NCBI GenBank assembly: GCA_002862745.1
Contig: PKDX01000021.1
Coordinates: forward strand, 1-36,522
Length of the DNA: 36,522 nt
Source of the DNA: Bacteroidota bacterium
GTDB taxonomy: Bacteria; Bacteroidota; Bacteroidia; Chitinophagales; UBA8649
Reading direction: 5' to 3'
Position 1 is the stretch's first letter, and every line of letters starts with the position of its first letter. Positions 1-7,642 of this stretch are shown here, piece by piece. The notes beneath the pieces were generated by a model. The model worked only from the letters and a program-made list of their open reading frames with translations, was not told the DNA's origin and did not search any database. Position numbers and translations under genes: made by a program.

Positions 1-1
1 A

Positions 2-535
2 GAAACGACGAGAACACGCCTGGCAAAAATGGAAAGTTTCTTTCATGGAAAAAGCTCAGGAATTGACCCTTGGGTTTCTTATTCCCAACAAAGCTGGCTT
101 TTCCAAGGTAGTTCCCTGCGCGCTGGCGATGAAGATAAAATCGGAATATTCACTGAAGAATGCGTATTAGTGGACAGTGGTATTGCACGAAACACAAAGT
201 CGCTTGTCGAACGTTTTCAGGTGGAGCGAAAAAAGATGAAAGGATGGGATGAAATGGTTGATTTGTCCAATACGCTTGCTCAATCCTTTAGCTCTCAACA
301 GAACAATCTACTTGATATCCAAGAATCCATGCATCGACTGAGCATGGTCCAACGTAGGGATATGTCTTGGCTTATTCCAGCATCTATTCAAGGGCTTTGG
401 GACGAGGTGTTAGCCAATGGAAATGCCATGAAGCTTTGCGGTGCTGGGGGTGGTGGATACTTTTTATTACATGATCCAGCAAAGCAGTGTAATGACCTGA
501 TTACTAAATATCATCTAACCGTAAGAAAGCTGTAA
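2..535 (+). CDS. GHMP-family kinase, mevalonate-kinase-like, 5' end cut off
   Basis: This is the C-terminal part of a small-molecule kinase. The reading frame is open from base 2, so the N-terminal part with the ATP-binding PPxxGLGSSA motif lies outside the window. What remains starts ETTRTRLAK and runs into MESFFHGKSSGIDPWVSY, which matches the segment holding the catalytic Asp of Bacteroidota mevalonate-kinase-like proteins. Near the end, KLCGAGGGGYFLL is GHMP motif 3, the glycine loop of the C-terminal domain. The likely reaction is ATP-dependent phosphorylation of mevalonate or a similar alcohol for isoprenoid synthesis, a route used by many Flavobacteriia; this is inferred from family resemblance. 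It converges on sppA with 16 bases between the stop codons. Another GHMP substrate such as homoserine or a sugar cannot be excluded without the N-terminus. Confidence 0.75.
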   Translation, partial: ETTRTRLAKMESFFHGKSSGIDPWVSYSQQSWLFQGSSLRAGDEDKIGIFTEECVLVDSGIARNTKSLVERFQVERKKMKGWDEMVDLSNTLAQSFSSQQNNLLDIQESMHRLSMVQRRDMSWLIPASIQGLWDEVLANGNAMKLCGAGGGGYFLLHDPAKQCNDLITKYHLTVRKL

Positions 536-551
536 AGGGGGAAGTTGCCAT

Positions 552-2348
552 CTATTCCACGTCCATTACGACGGGCATCATCATGTAAATATTTTTTTGA
601 GGCATATCACGATGAATGATAAATGGCAGGCTGCTTGAGACATAATCTCCAATAGATTGAACAAGTTTTACTTCATCCTCTAATTCCTGTGCATTCATAA
701 GTAAACTCAATCCATCAATTTCTCTATTTGGATAGGCTTTCAGCGCTACACCCTTATCCAATTCAGCCTCCTCAATGCAATGGCTCACCGCTTGATCCAA
801 ACCACCCATGGCATCAATGAGTCCGATAGAAAGTGCCTGATGCCCAGTGTACACACGACCTTGAGCGATTTCTCGTACACTATCGACTGGAAGATTTCGC
901 CCATCGGCAACCCTATTTAGAAACAACTCATAGGTTGAGTTTACGCCCTCTTGGATCACATTACGCTCGTAGTCTGAAAAGGGTTGCGTGACACCATTCA
1001 TGGTAGCATGGTCGTGCAATAGGATGGTATCCGAATAAACTCCTAAAAATTCTCCAAGCGGGGCTGTCACATTAGGAATAATGCCAAAAACACCTATTGA
1101 CCCCGTTATTGCATTGGACTCTGAATAGATGTAATCACCGCCACAAGCCATATAATACCCTCCTGATGCGGCAACGTCCCCTATGGAGATAATGAGCGGT
1201 TTGACTTCAGACAAGGCATTGATTTCCTGCCACATCACTTCACTTGCTAGGGCACTTCCCCCTCCACTATTGATTCGCAAGACAACTCCCTTGACTTGAT
1301 CATCTTTCCTTAAATCATGAAAAATTTCTGCAAATTTATCTCCTCCTATATCATCTCTATTGCCCTTTCCATCAACAATTGATCCCTGAGCATAGACTAT
1401 GGCTATATGATCTTCCTCTTCATCATCAAACGTCGAAAAGACCTCATTATAGTATTGGCCCAGGCTAACTTCTTTAACGCCATCCTCATCCCCCCCAGCA
1501 TGGGCCAAAACAAAATCCTCAAACATAAACCTTGGCTCAATCGTATCAATAAGGGAGGCTGCAAGGAGTGCTCTTGGGTTACGTAGACTTAGCCCATCGA
1601 AAGCCCTGTCTAATGAGCTGGTCTCAATTCCTCGAGAAGCAGCAACGTCTTCTGCATAAACTCCATACATCCCTCTTAAGATCTCTCGATATTGAGCCTT
1701 GTTTTCTGGGCTTGACTGGCTTTGTACAAAAGGTTCTACTGCACTTTTGAAGGCATTATTATCCGGTCGAAAAACTTGAATATCCATTTTAAGCTTGGAT
1801 TGCAGTAGCTCACCGAAGTAGGTCAATTCTGCTCCAAATCCGCGCATTAAAACATAACCCTCAGCATTCATAGAGAATCGATCAGCTACAGATGCTAGAT
1901 AATATCCTCGTTGGGTAACTACATCACCATAAGCGAATATTGGCTTGTCTTTCTCTTGAAAACGCTCCAATGCGAGACGGACCTCACGGATTGAAGCGTA
2001 TCCATTGGGACAATCTCCTACACGCAGTATAATACCTGCAATTCGATCATCATTACTTGCCGAATCGATAAGACGCAGTATATCATGTAATCCCACGATG
2101 GCTTTTGCATTAACAACTAATCCTAAATCACCTGGCACTGCTGTATTGTCAGACCACTCCTTGGTCATATCAATGACTAAAAAACTATTCTCCTTTACGA
2201 GGCTTTCTTCACCACAAGTGCGCAGCATAAGTACGAAGACGATCAAAAAAACAACGAGCAGAACAGATACTAGTCGAGAAAGTATGTTCCCAACCATTAC
2301 AGAGCCTACTGAAGCCCAAAATCCTCTGGATTTACCTTGTATTGACAT
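552..2348 (-). CDS. sppA: Signal peptide peptidase SppA, 67K type
   Basis: A membrane-bound serine protease that digests cleaved signal peptides in the envelope. At 598 residues it is the long, tandem-domain form found in E. coli. One N-terminal membrane segment lies at about residues 20-43. Two peptidase S49 domains follow. The catalytic dyad is split across them as expected: Lys201 in NAFKSAVEPF (N-terminal domain) and Ser395 in DVAASGGYYM (C-terminal domain), followed by the ITGSIGVFG segment. The start codon is an ATG 17 bases from the start of the divergent folK, so the two genes share a very small promoter space. No clear TAnnTTTG box stands just before this start, so its promoter may lie inside folK. 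Confidence 0.93.
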   Translation of the reverse strand: MSIQGKSRGFWASVGSVMVGNILSRLVSVLLVVFLIVFVLMLRTCGEESLVKENSFLVIDMTKEWSDNTAVPGDLGLVVNAKAIVGLHDILRLIDSASNDDRIAGIILRVGDCPNGYASIREVRLALERFQEKDKPIFAYGDVVTQRGYYLASVADRFSMNAEGYVLMRGFGAELTYFGELLQSKLKMDIQVFRPDNNAFKSAVEPFVQSQSSPENKAQYREILRGMYGVYAEDVAASRGIETSSLDRAFDGLSLRNPRALLAASLIDTIEPRFMFEDFVLAHAGGDEDGVKEVSLGQYYNEVFSTFDDEEEDHIAIVYAQGSIVDGKGNRDDIGGDKFAEIFHDLRKDDQVKGVVLRINSGGGSALASEVMWQEINALSEVKPLIISIGDVAASGGYYMACGGDYIYSESNAITGSIGVFGIIPNVTAPLGEFLGVYSDTILLHDHATMNGVTQPFSDYERNVIQEGVNSTYELFLNRVADGRNLPVDSVREIAQGRVYTGHQALSIGLIDAMGGLDQAVSHCIEEAELDKGVALKAYPNREIDGLSLLMNAQELEDEVKLVQSIGDYVSSSLPFIIHRDMPQKNIYMMMPVVMDVE

Positions 2349-2353
2349 AACAC

Positions 2354-2361
2354 TATCTTTG
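2354..2361 (+). promoter_or_regulatory. -7 box of folK, leaderless arrangement
   Basis: TATCTTTG, a perfect match to the Bacteroidota -7 consensus TAnnTTTG. GTTT and then the ATG of folK follow, a gap of four bases. Since this element normally sits about seven bases before the transcription start, transcription should begin at or next to the A of the ATG. Confidence 0.6.
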
Positions 2362-2365
2362 GTTT

Positions 2366-2848
2366 ATGCAACAAGATACAGGGATAAAATCTTTTCTATT
2401 AGTTGGATCAAATCTCGGCAATCCTCTTGCACAAATCGATCATGGCTACGACTTAGTTAATGAAGAGTGCGGCCAGATAATTCATAGAACCGCATGCCAT
2501 AAAACAGAACCTTGGGGTTATCACAATCAACCTGTCTTTTACAACGAGCTATGGACCCTAGAAACCGATCTAAAGCCATTAAAACTTTTAGAAAAGCTGA
2601 AGAATATTGAAGTACAATGCGGCAGAAAACCAAGATCTAAGTGGTATGCACGAGAACTTGACATTGACATTCTCTTTTATGGTCAAGAGATTGTTCAGCT
2701 TACCAAGCTAATGATACCGCATCCATGGCATCATAAAAGACTGTTTAGCCTAAAACTCATGCAGGAGGCGGCACCAAACTTTAGTCATCCAATTTTTGAA
2801 AAGACCTCTAAAATTCTCATTGAATCCCTGCCAAAAATCGTACATTGA
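2366..2848 (+). CDS. folK: 6-hydroxymethyl-7,8-dihydropterin pyrophosphokinase
   Basis: Transfers pyrophosphate from ATP to 6-hydroxymethyl-7,8-dihydropterin in folate synthesis; cytoplasmic. Its 160 residues fit the family. LLVGSNLGN (11-19) is the N-terminal signature. TEPWGYHNQPVFYN (47-60) forms the pterin pocket. RELDIDILFYG (96-106) carries the two Mg-binding aspartates Asp99 and Asp101. IPHPWHHKRLF replaces the usual IPHPR-x-x-x-R-x-F stretch. The start is supported by the -7 box four bases upstream and by the short leader before the conserved GSN. No other folate gene is adjacent. The surface-protein genes follow on the same strand after 21 bases. Confidence 0.93.
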   Translation: MQQDTGIKSFLLVGSNLGNPLAQIDHGYDLVNEECGQIIHRTACHKTEPWGYHNQPVFYNELWTLETDLKPLKLLEKLKNIEVQCGRKPRSKWYARELDIDILFYGQEIVQLTKLMIPHPWHHKRLFSLKLMQEAAPNFSHPIFEKTSKILIESLPKIVH

Positions 2849-2869
2849 TAGCATAACAAAAGATTAATT

Positions 2870-4432
2870 ATGAGATACCTCACCATCTTATCTATCATAG
2901 GTTTGCTTGCCCATCCTACCCTCTTTGCACAATCAGAAGAGCTGTCTAACGACAGAGGCCCTGACTACAGTCGAAACGCGATCCAGCGTAGTGATGTAAA
3001 TCCTGTCAATCCTTATCGTACGTGGAATGTATCGCTAGGATTTGGGCTAGCCCATCCTGGAACGGATGTTCGTTATCGAAACATCTTCGGCAGCCGACTA
3101 CCCAAAAATGAAAATCAATACAGCCTTTCACTCCGTGCCACCAAAATGTTTTCTGCGGGATTTGGACTTCGTGCAGAAATCAAACACAGTCGCGTACAAG
3201 GAGTGATTGATTCTCTTGTCCAACGCAATCGAAACCTGAATGACATCCTAGCTAGTGGATTGGGTGATGGATATTATTTTACAAGCCCTGTAACCCAAGC
3301 CGGCATTCATGTGTATTGGAATATCAGCAACAGTGCTTTTAGCATGAATAGGCACTTACAAGCTAAGTCAGCAGGGCAAACCATGCGGGACAGAAGATTC
3401 AGCTTCTATCTCTTTAGCGGATTGGCTATGGCCTGGTATGCACCAAGCTTCTATGACTTAGATGACAATCCAGTCTCAAGCCTTCGCAGTGCTCCTCTTC
3501 AGCTTGAGGCGACCTCTCAAGTTGTCTTACCCGTCGGTTTTGGAACCAAGTTTAAGCTTTCCAAAATGCTAGATCTGGGTTTTGAATATGGCATAAACTA
3601 TCTCATGGGAGACAACTTAGATGGTTTTGTCTATGACTTTCCCGGGCAAAAACGCAATGACCACTACAGCAATCTAGATATCAATCTAAGCGTAAAGCTT
3701 GGCAAAAAAGGAAGTGCTAAGGAGCATATGGAATGGATTCAACCCATTCAAACGGTGCTTGATGATATTGAAGCCCTTAATCAAGATATGAACCGTTTAA
3801 AATCCGATGTCGATGGAGATGGCGTATCCGATTATTTTGACCGCGACTTAGAAACTGCTGAAGGAAGTCCAATTAATCCTGATGGGACACTTCGAGATTC
3901 GGATAATGATGGCATTCCAGATGATGCGGATCTTGAGCCGTTTAGCGATTATCAAGTGGAGGTGGATGAGTTTGGCCGAGCGCTAGACGATGACCAAGAC
4001 GGCGTACCCAATCACAAGGACTTAGCCAGCAATACTCCTGAAGGTAGTGTTATTAATTTTCAAGGCATTCCAATCCAAACTGATGGCGAATCGAGCATGG
4101 GTATAGGTAATCGCTTACCCTCCATCTACTTTGAGTTTAGCCAAAGTAAAATTCTCACAACGTACCACGACGAGTTATTGACCATTGCCATGACGATCAA
4201 AGATTTTCCTGACGTGTCATGGGAAGTACGAGGATTCTGCGATGCAATAGGAAATGATCTAATCAATGACGAACTCGCCTCACAACGAATCCAATCGGTC
4301 ATCAATCACCTCAATGAAAACTATCAGATTGATAAGTCTTCCTTTCAACCTATAATCATTGGTAATAAAGAGCTTAATTCTCCATACGATGCCATAAATC
4401 GTCGAGTTGACATCGTGCCAATAAATAATTAA
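2870..4432 (+). CDS. OmpA-family outer-membrane protein with TSP3-type calcium repeats
   Basis: A 520-residue envelope protein with a signal peptide (about residues 1-20, ending LFAQ). Residues 50-280 alternate polar and aromatic or hydrophobic residues as an outer-membrane beta-barrel does and end LSVKLGKK. Three Asp-rich calcium loops of the thrombospondin type-3 kind follow: DVDGDGVSDYFD (313-324), DSDNDGIPDDAD (343-354) and DDDQDGVPNHKD (373-384). The C-terminal OmpA domain (about 417-518) keeps the residues that bind diaminopimelate in peptidoglycan: Asp458 in GFCDAIG and Arg473 in ASQRIQSV. It closes with NRRVDIVP. The inferred role is to tether the outer membrane to the cell wall. It is the first of three secreted-protein genes on this strand and may be read through from folK. 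Confidence 0.88.
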   Translation: MRYLTILSIIGLLAHPTLFAQSEELSNDRGPDYSRNAIQRSDVNPVNPYRTWNVSLGFGLAHPGTDVRYRNIFGSRLPKNENQYSLSLRATKMFSAGFGLRAEIKHSRVQGVIDSLVQRNRNLNDILASGLGDGYYFTSPVTQAGIHVYWNISNSAFSMNRHLQAKSAGQTMRDRRFSFYLFSGLAMAWYAPSFYDLDDNPVSSLRSAPLQLEATSQVVLPVGFGTKFKLSKMLDLGFEYGINYLMGDNLDGFVYDFPGQKRNDHYSNLDINLSVKLGKKGSAKEHMEWIQPIQTVLDDIEALNQDMNRLKSDVDGDGVSDYFDRDLETAEGSPINPDGTLRDSDNDGIPDDADLEPFSDYQVEVDEFGRALDDDQDGVPNHKDLASNTPEGSVINFQGIPIQTDGESSMGIGNRLPSIYFEFSQSKILTTYHDELLTIAMTIKDFPDVSWEVRGFCDAIGNDLINDELASQRIQSVINHLNENYQIDKSSFQPIIIGNKELNSPYDAINRRVDIVPINN

Positions 4433-4455
4433 TTTTTACCCTTAAATCAAATACT

Positions 4456-5064
4456 ATGAATACTTTAAAATCCTTTTTAATTCTGAGTCTTGCCACGCTG
4501 TGCATGACGAACATACAAGCGGAAAGCAACGCCCCAAAAGATAAATATGTCGTTATTAAAAATAACTCTGATCGAGATATCTTTTACCTCTATGTATCCC
4601 CTGAAACTTCGGATGAATGGGAAGAAGACGTACTAGAGGATGATGTTTTATTGGCTGGAGACGAAATCACAATTAACCTCTATGGTTACGAAGAATGTTT
4701 ATTTGATATCAAAGCCGTCTATGACAATGAAGAAGAAGAAATTCGCTGGGATGTAAATGTATGCTCAGAAGATGTTGAATTTTACGGTGTGGAAAGTGAC
4801 GTAGAGGCAGACAAATATGTTGTCGTTTCGAATTACTCAAATAGAGATATTTTCTATCTCTATGTTTCACCTGAATCTTCTGGAGATTGGGAGGAAGATG
4901 TATTGGGCGAAGATGTTTTGTTAGCAGGAGATGATATCACCATTAATCTCTACGGATACGACGAATGTACGTTTGATATTAAGGCAGTTTACGATAATGA
5001 AGAGACAGAAATTAGTTGGGATGTCAATGTTTGCATTGAAGATGTTGAGTTTTATGGCAATTAG
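4456..5064 (+). CDS. Secreted protein of two tandem 90-residue repeats, function unknown
   Basis: I do not recognise the function. The protein has a signal peptide (about residues 1-22, ending NIQA) and then two nearly identical acidic units at about residues 29-111 and 119-201, offset by exactly 90 residues. Each unit contains VV-x-N-x-S-x-RDIFYLYVSPE, then W-EEDVL-x-x-DVLLAGD, ITINLYGY, C-x-FDIKAVYDNEE, WDVNVC and EDVEFYG. Each has two conserved cysteines (81/103 and 171/193) that could form a disulfide. The look is of a small beta-sandwich exported to the periplasm or outside the cell. It sits 23 bases after the OmpA gene and before the repeat adhesin, so a cell-surface role is likely. The coding sequence may once have been longer (see 5080-5131). 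Confidence 0.8.
   Translation: MNTLKSFLILSLATLCMTNIQAESNAPKDKYVVIKNNSDRDIFYLYVSPETSDEWEEDVLEDDVLLAGDEITINLYGYEECLFDIKAVYDNEEEEIRWDVNVCSEDVEFYGVESDVEADKYVVVSNYSNRDIFYLYVSPESSGDWEEDVLGEDVLLAGDDITINLYGYDECTFDIKAVYDNEETEISWDVNVCIEDVEFYGN
4540..5058 (+). repeat. Tandem duplication of a 270-bp coding unit
   Basis: Two copies (about 4540-4788 and 4810-5058) offset by exactly 270 bases, giving the 90-residue protein repeat. The copies match strongly at protein level but differ at many third codon positions, so the duplication is not very recent and both copies have been kept under selection. Confidence 0.85.
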
Positions 5065-5079
5065 AATTTTTTATGAAGT

Positions 5080-5131
5080 CGAGCTCTACGAAGTTGATAT
5101 CTTTGAGGAAGATGTTACGTTCTACGAATAA
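5080..5131 (+). pseudogene. Out-of-frame remnant of the repeat-protein C-terminus
   Basis: After the TAG that ends the repeat protein, a shifted frame reads on to a TAA at 5129 and encodes VDIFEEDVTFYE. This resembles the end of each intact unit, VNVCxEDVEFYG. The simplest reading is that a small indel near 5055-5065 cut off a longer C-terminus, or that this is a decayed fragment of a third unit. The match is short, so it is suggestive only. Confidence 0.4.
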
Positions 5132-5156
5132 ATTTTCCAGTTAATCTAATAATCCT

Positions 5157-7628
5157 ATGAAAAAGCTATTGTTTATCCTAGCTATTCCTTTGAGTGTCTT
5201 CAGCCAGAACATCGGGATAAATACACAAAATCCCGATGCTTCGGCTGCGCTAGAGATTCAATCCACGGATGCTGGAATCTTGATTCCTCGCATGTCAGAG
5301 GCTCAGCGAAACCTCATTGTTTCTCCAGCGACTGGCCTCTTAGTCTATCAAATCGATGGAGCCTCAGGGTTCTATTTTTACGATGGAAGCGCTTGGACAT
5401 CGCTTTCGGGAAATACAACCTCCACCAATACTGGACTTGAGCAAATTATCGAAGGAGGCAAAACTGGTTATCGTTTAATAGGAAGAGATACTTCAAATTA
5501 TGGAAACATAGGATCTCAAGCCATAGACCTTAGTTATTCGGCGGCGCCATCAACGTCAGCAGGCGCCAGCGGAGACTACAGCCTTGCCCTTGGGCAGGGA
5601 GCTTCCGCTTTTGGAAACCAAAGTGTAAGTATTGGTAATAGTGCTTTTGCTAATGATTACAGCTATGCTTTGGGTTATGATGCTAGAGCTTCGGGAGATG
5701 ACGCCTATGCCTTTGGTGCATATGCCTATGCAACTGGTGACTATAGTTATGTGTTTGGCTACGGTGCTCAAGCTGGAAATGAAGAAGCCTACGCCTTTGG
5801 TACAAATGCATTTGCATCAGGTGAACAGGGCTATGCCTTTGGTGAAGATGCAAGTGCCTCAGGAAAAGATGCCTATGCCTTTGGTGACGGAACGTCAGCT
5901 GATTCCGCCTACTCGTATGCCTTTGGATATGGCGCGCAAACAACAGGTGTAGATGCATACGCTTATGGAGCTAATGCAAACGCCTCTGGAGATTACAGCT
6001 ATGTATTTGGTTATGGCGCCATTGGATCAGGAAGGGATGCTTATGCATTTGGTGAAGATGCAAGTGCCACAGGAAAAGATGCATACGCATTTGGTGACGA
6101 AGCATCAGCTGACTCCGCCTACTCGTACGCCTTTGGATATGGATCGCAAACATTAGGCGAAGATGCTTATGCTTTTGGAGATGATGCACTAGTCTCAGGG
6201 TCTGACGCTTATGCTTTTGGAAATGATGCCACAGCTTCAGCAGAAGATGCTTATGCTTTTGGAGAAGATGCAATGGCCTCAGGAAAAGATGCCTATGCAT
6301 TTGGAGATATGGCTCAAGCAAGTGGAGAATTTAGTTATGCTTTCGGGAACGATGCGATAGCTTCAGGGTTTAAGTCAACGGCAATCGGGGACTCTGCCAT
6401 GGCCCTTGATACCGGATCATATGCCATTGGATATGAAGTAACGGCTAGTGGCGATTTTTCTCTAGCCATGGGGGATCAATCAACGGCCTCTGGGTTCGGT
6501 AGCACGGCTATCGGTCGCGAAATAACAGCCTCTGGCGATTACAGCACCGCTATGGGACAAAACACAACTTCCTCTGGTTATTCTAGTACCACTATGGGAT
6601 ATTATACAGAAGCCTTTGGTAATTTCAGCACCGCTATGGGAAGTTTTACAACTGCCTCTGGACAGGCCAGCACCGCTATGGGAATTGAAACAGAAGCCTC
6701 TGGTAATTTCAGCACTGCTATGGGAGACGATACAGATGCCTCTGGTGATTTCAGCACCGCTATAGGACGAGGTACAACGGCGTCTGGTTTTGCCAGCACC
6801 GCTATAGGAAATAGTACAGTTGCCTCTGGTTATTACAGCATCGCTACGGGAGATTTTACAGACGCCTCTGGTGCTGCCAGCACCGCTATGGGAAGTGGAA
6901 CCGACGCCTCTGGTGATTTCAGCACCGCTATGGGATATAATACAGATGCCCCTGGTAATTTCAGCACCGCTATGGGAGGTGGTACAAATTCCTCTGGAGG
7001 TTTCAGCACCGCTATGGGATACAGTACAATCGCCGCTTCTTTTGCTGAGATGGCCATAGGTCAATATAACACTACGTACACTCCAGCAGGATCAACATCG
7101 TGGAATTCTGCAGACAGGCTTTTTGTAATTGGTAACGGTCAGTCATCAGCACCAAGCGACGCAATGATTGTCTACAAGAGCGGAAATACTACCATCAAAG
7201 GAGCCCTTACATTAAGCGATGGTGCTAATTCAATTACCCTGCCGAATACTGACGGAACAGCAGGTCAAGTGCTAACTACAGATGGCTCCGGAAATGTTTC
7301 GTTCCAAAATGCCCCTTCATTTTTTGACAATATGCAAGGGGGAACTGCCGCAGTTGGTTCTTCAGGAGGTGCGAACTTTAAAGAAGTCACAATCACCTTC
7401 CCTACTCCATTTTCTACCACGCCAACCATTGTTGGGACAGTAGTCTACAACAATCTAGGAATAGGTGATATGTTCATTGCAACCTTAAAAGGTTATAATA
7501 ATGCGCAGTGTGTGTTTCGCATCGAACGTATTGATAACGCTTATGTTAATGGTGCAGGATCTGGAAATCCACTTCAATCCACTTCATGGGGAGCTGACTT
7601 AAAGCTCAACTGGATGGCCTTTGAATAA
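5157..7628 (+). CDS. Large surface adhesin: YadA-head-like repeats with a C-terminal H-type-lectin-like domain
   Basis: An 823-residue secreted protein. A signal peptide covers about residues 1-16. The next region (IGINTQNPDASAALEIQ ... GLLVYQIDG ... FYFYDGSAW) is a start shared by many Bacteroidota repeat adhesins. Residues 139-627 are 35 head units of 14 residues like those of the trimeric adhesin YadA: first mainly AYAFG units, then STAMG units. A linker with SITLPNTDGTAGQVLTTDGSGNVSF follows. Residues about 735-823 (VTITFPTPFSTTPTIVG ... WGADLKLNWMAFE) resemble an H-type lectin domain, which in eukaryotic members binds sugars. No YadA-type beta-barrel anchor and no type IX secretion C-terminal domain are visible, so how it reaches or stays on the surface is open. 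Trimer formation and sugar binding are inferences. Confidence 0.82.
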   Translation: MKKLLFILAIPLSVFSQNIGINTQNPDASAALEIQSTDAGILIPRMSEAQRNLIVSPATGLLVYQIDGASGFYFYDGSAWTSLSGNTTSTNTGLEQIIEGGKTGYRLIGRDTSNYGNIGSQAIDLSYSAAPSTSAGASGDYSLALGQGASAFGNQSVSIGNSAFANDYSYALGYDARASGDDAYAFGAYAYATGDYSYVFGYGAQAGNEEAYAFGTNAFASGEQGYAFGEDASASGKDAYAFGDGTSADSAYSYAFGYGAQTTGVDAYAYGANANASGDYSYVFGYGAIGSGRDAYAFGEDASATGKDAYAFGDEASADSAYSYAFGYGSQTLGEDAYAFGDDALVSGSDAYAFGNDATASAEDAYAFGEDAMASGKDAYAFGDMAQASGEFSYAFGNDAIASGFKSTAIGDSAMALDTGSYAIGYEVTASGDFSLAMGDQSTASGFGSTAIGREITASGDYSTAMGQNTTSSGYSSTTMGYYTEAFGNFSTAMGSFTTASGQASTAMGIETEASGNFSTAMGDDTDASGDFSTAIGRGTTASGFASTAIGNSTVASGYYSIATGDFTDASGAASTAMGSGTDASGDFSTAMGYNTDAPGNFSTAMGGGTNSSGGFSTAMGYSTIAASFAEMAIGQYNTTYTPAGSTSWNSADRLFVIGNGQSSAPSDAMIVYKSGNTTIKGALTLSDGANSITLPNTDGTAGQVLTTDGSGNVSFQNAPSFFDNMQGGTAAVGSSGGANFKEVTITFPTPFSTTPTIVGTVVYNNLGIGDMFIATLKGYNNAQCVFRIERIDNAYVNGAGSGNPLQSTSWGADLKLNWMAFE
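5571..7037 (+). repeat. 35 tandem 42-bp units encoding 14-residue head repeats
   Basis: Units follow G-x-x-(A/S)-(Y/T)-A-(F/M/I)-G-x-x-(T/A)-x-A-S. All are 42 bases except the second, which is 39 and lacks one residue. Units 4-19 are mostly AYAFG and vary at third codon positions. Units 20-23 are transitional. Units 24-35 are mostly STAMG and share an almost unchanging 15-base core, AGCACCGCTATGGGA. Because 42 is a multiple of three, gain or loss of units would keep the frame. The array also produces long but meaningless open frames on the other strand. Confidence 0.93.
5841..6151 (+). repeat. Higher-order duplication inside the repeat array (210-bp offset)
   Basis: The about 100-base stretch from 5841 recurs at 6051, exactly five 42-base units later, with only scattered changes. 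Both encode EDAS-A-(S/T)-GKDAYAFGD then SADSAYSYAFGYG. A block of units was therefore copied together, on top of single-unit duplication. Confidence 0.8.
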
Positions 7629-7642
7629 ACCATTAAGGGCGT

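Noticed and set aside
2005-2460. Plus-strand open frame antisense to the start of sppA running into folK
   Set aside because: It overlaps two well-supported genes and its product resembles nothing.
5683-6321. His/Leu-rich open frames on both strands in the first half of the repeat array
   Set aside because: They come from the same periodicity; composition is low in complexity and there are no start signals. The sense frame encodes a coherent exported adhesin.
6480-7064. Long minus-strand reading frame of about 190 codons across the adhesin repeats
   Set aside because: It is a by-product of the 42-base period, which keeps all frames open once one unit is. Its protein is a monotonous Ser/Gly/His repeat with no export signal, promoter or family resemblance.
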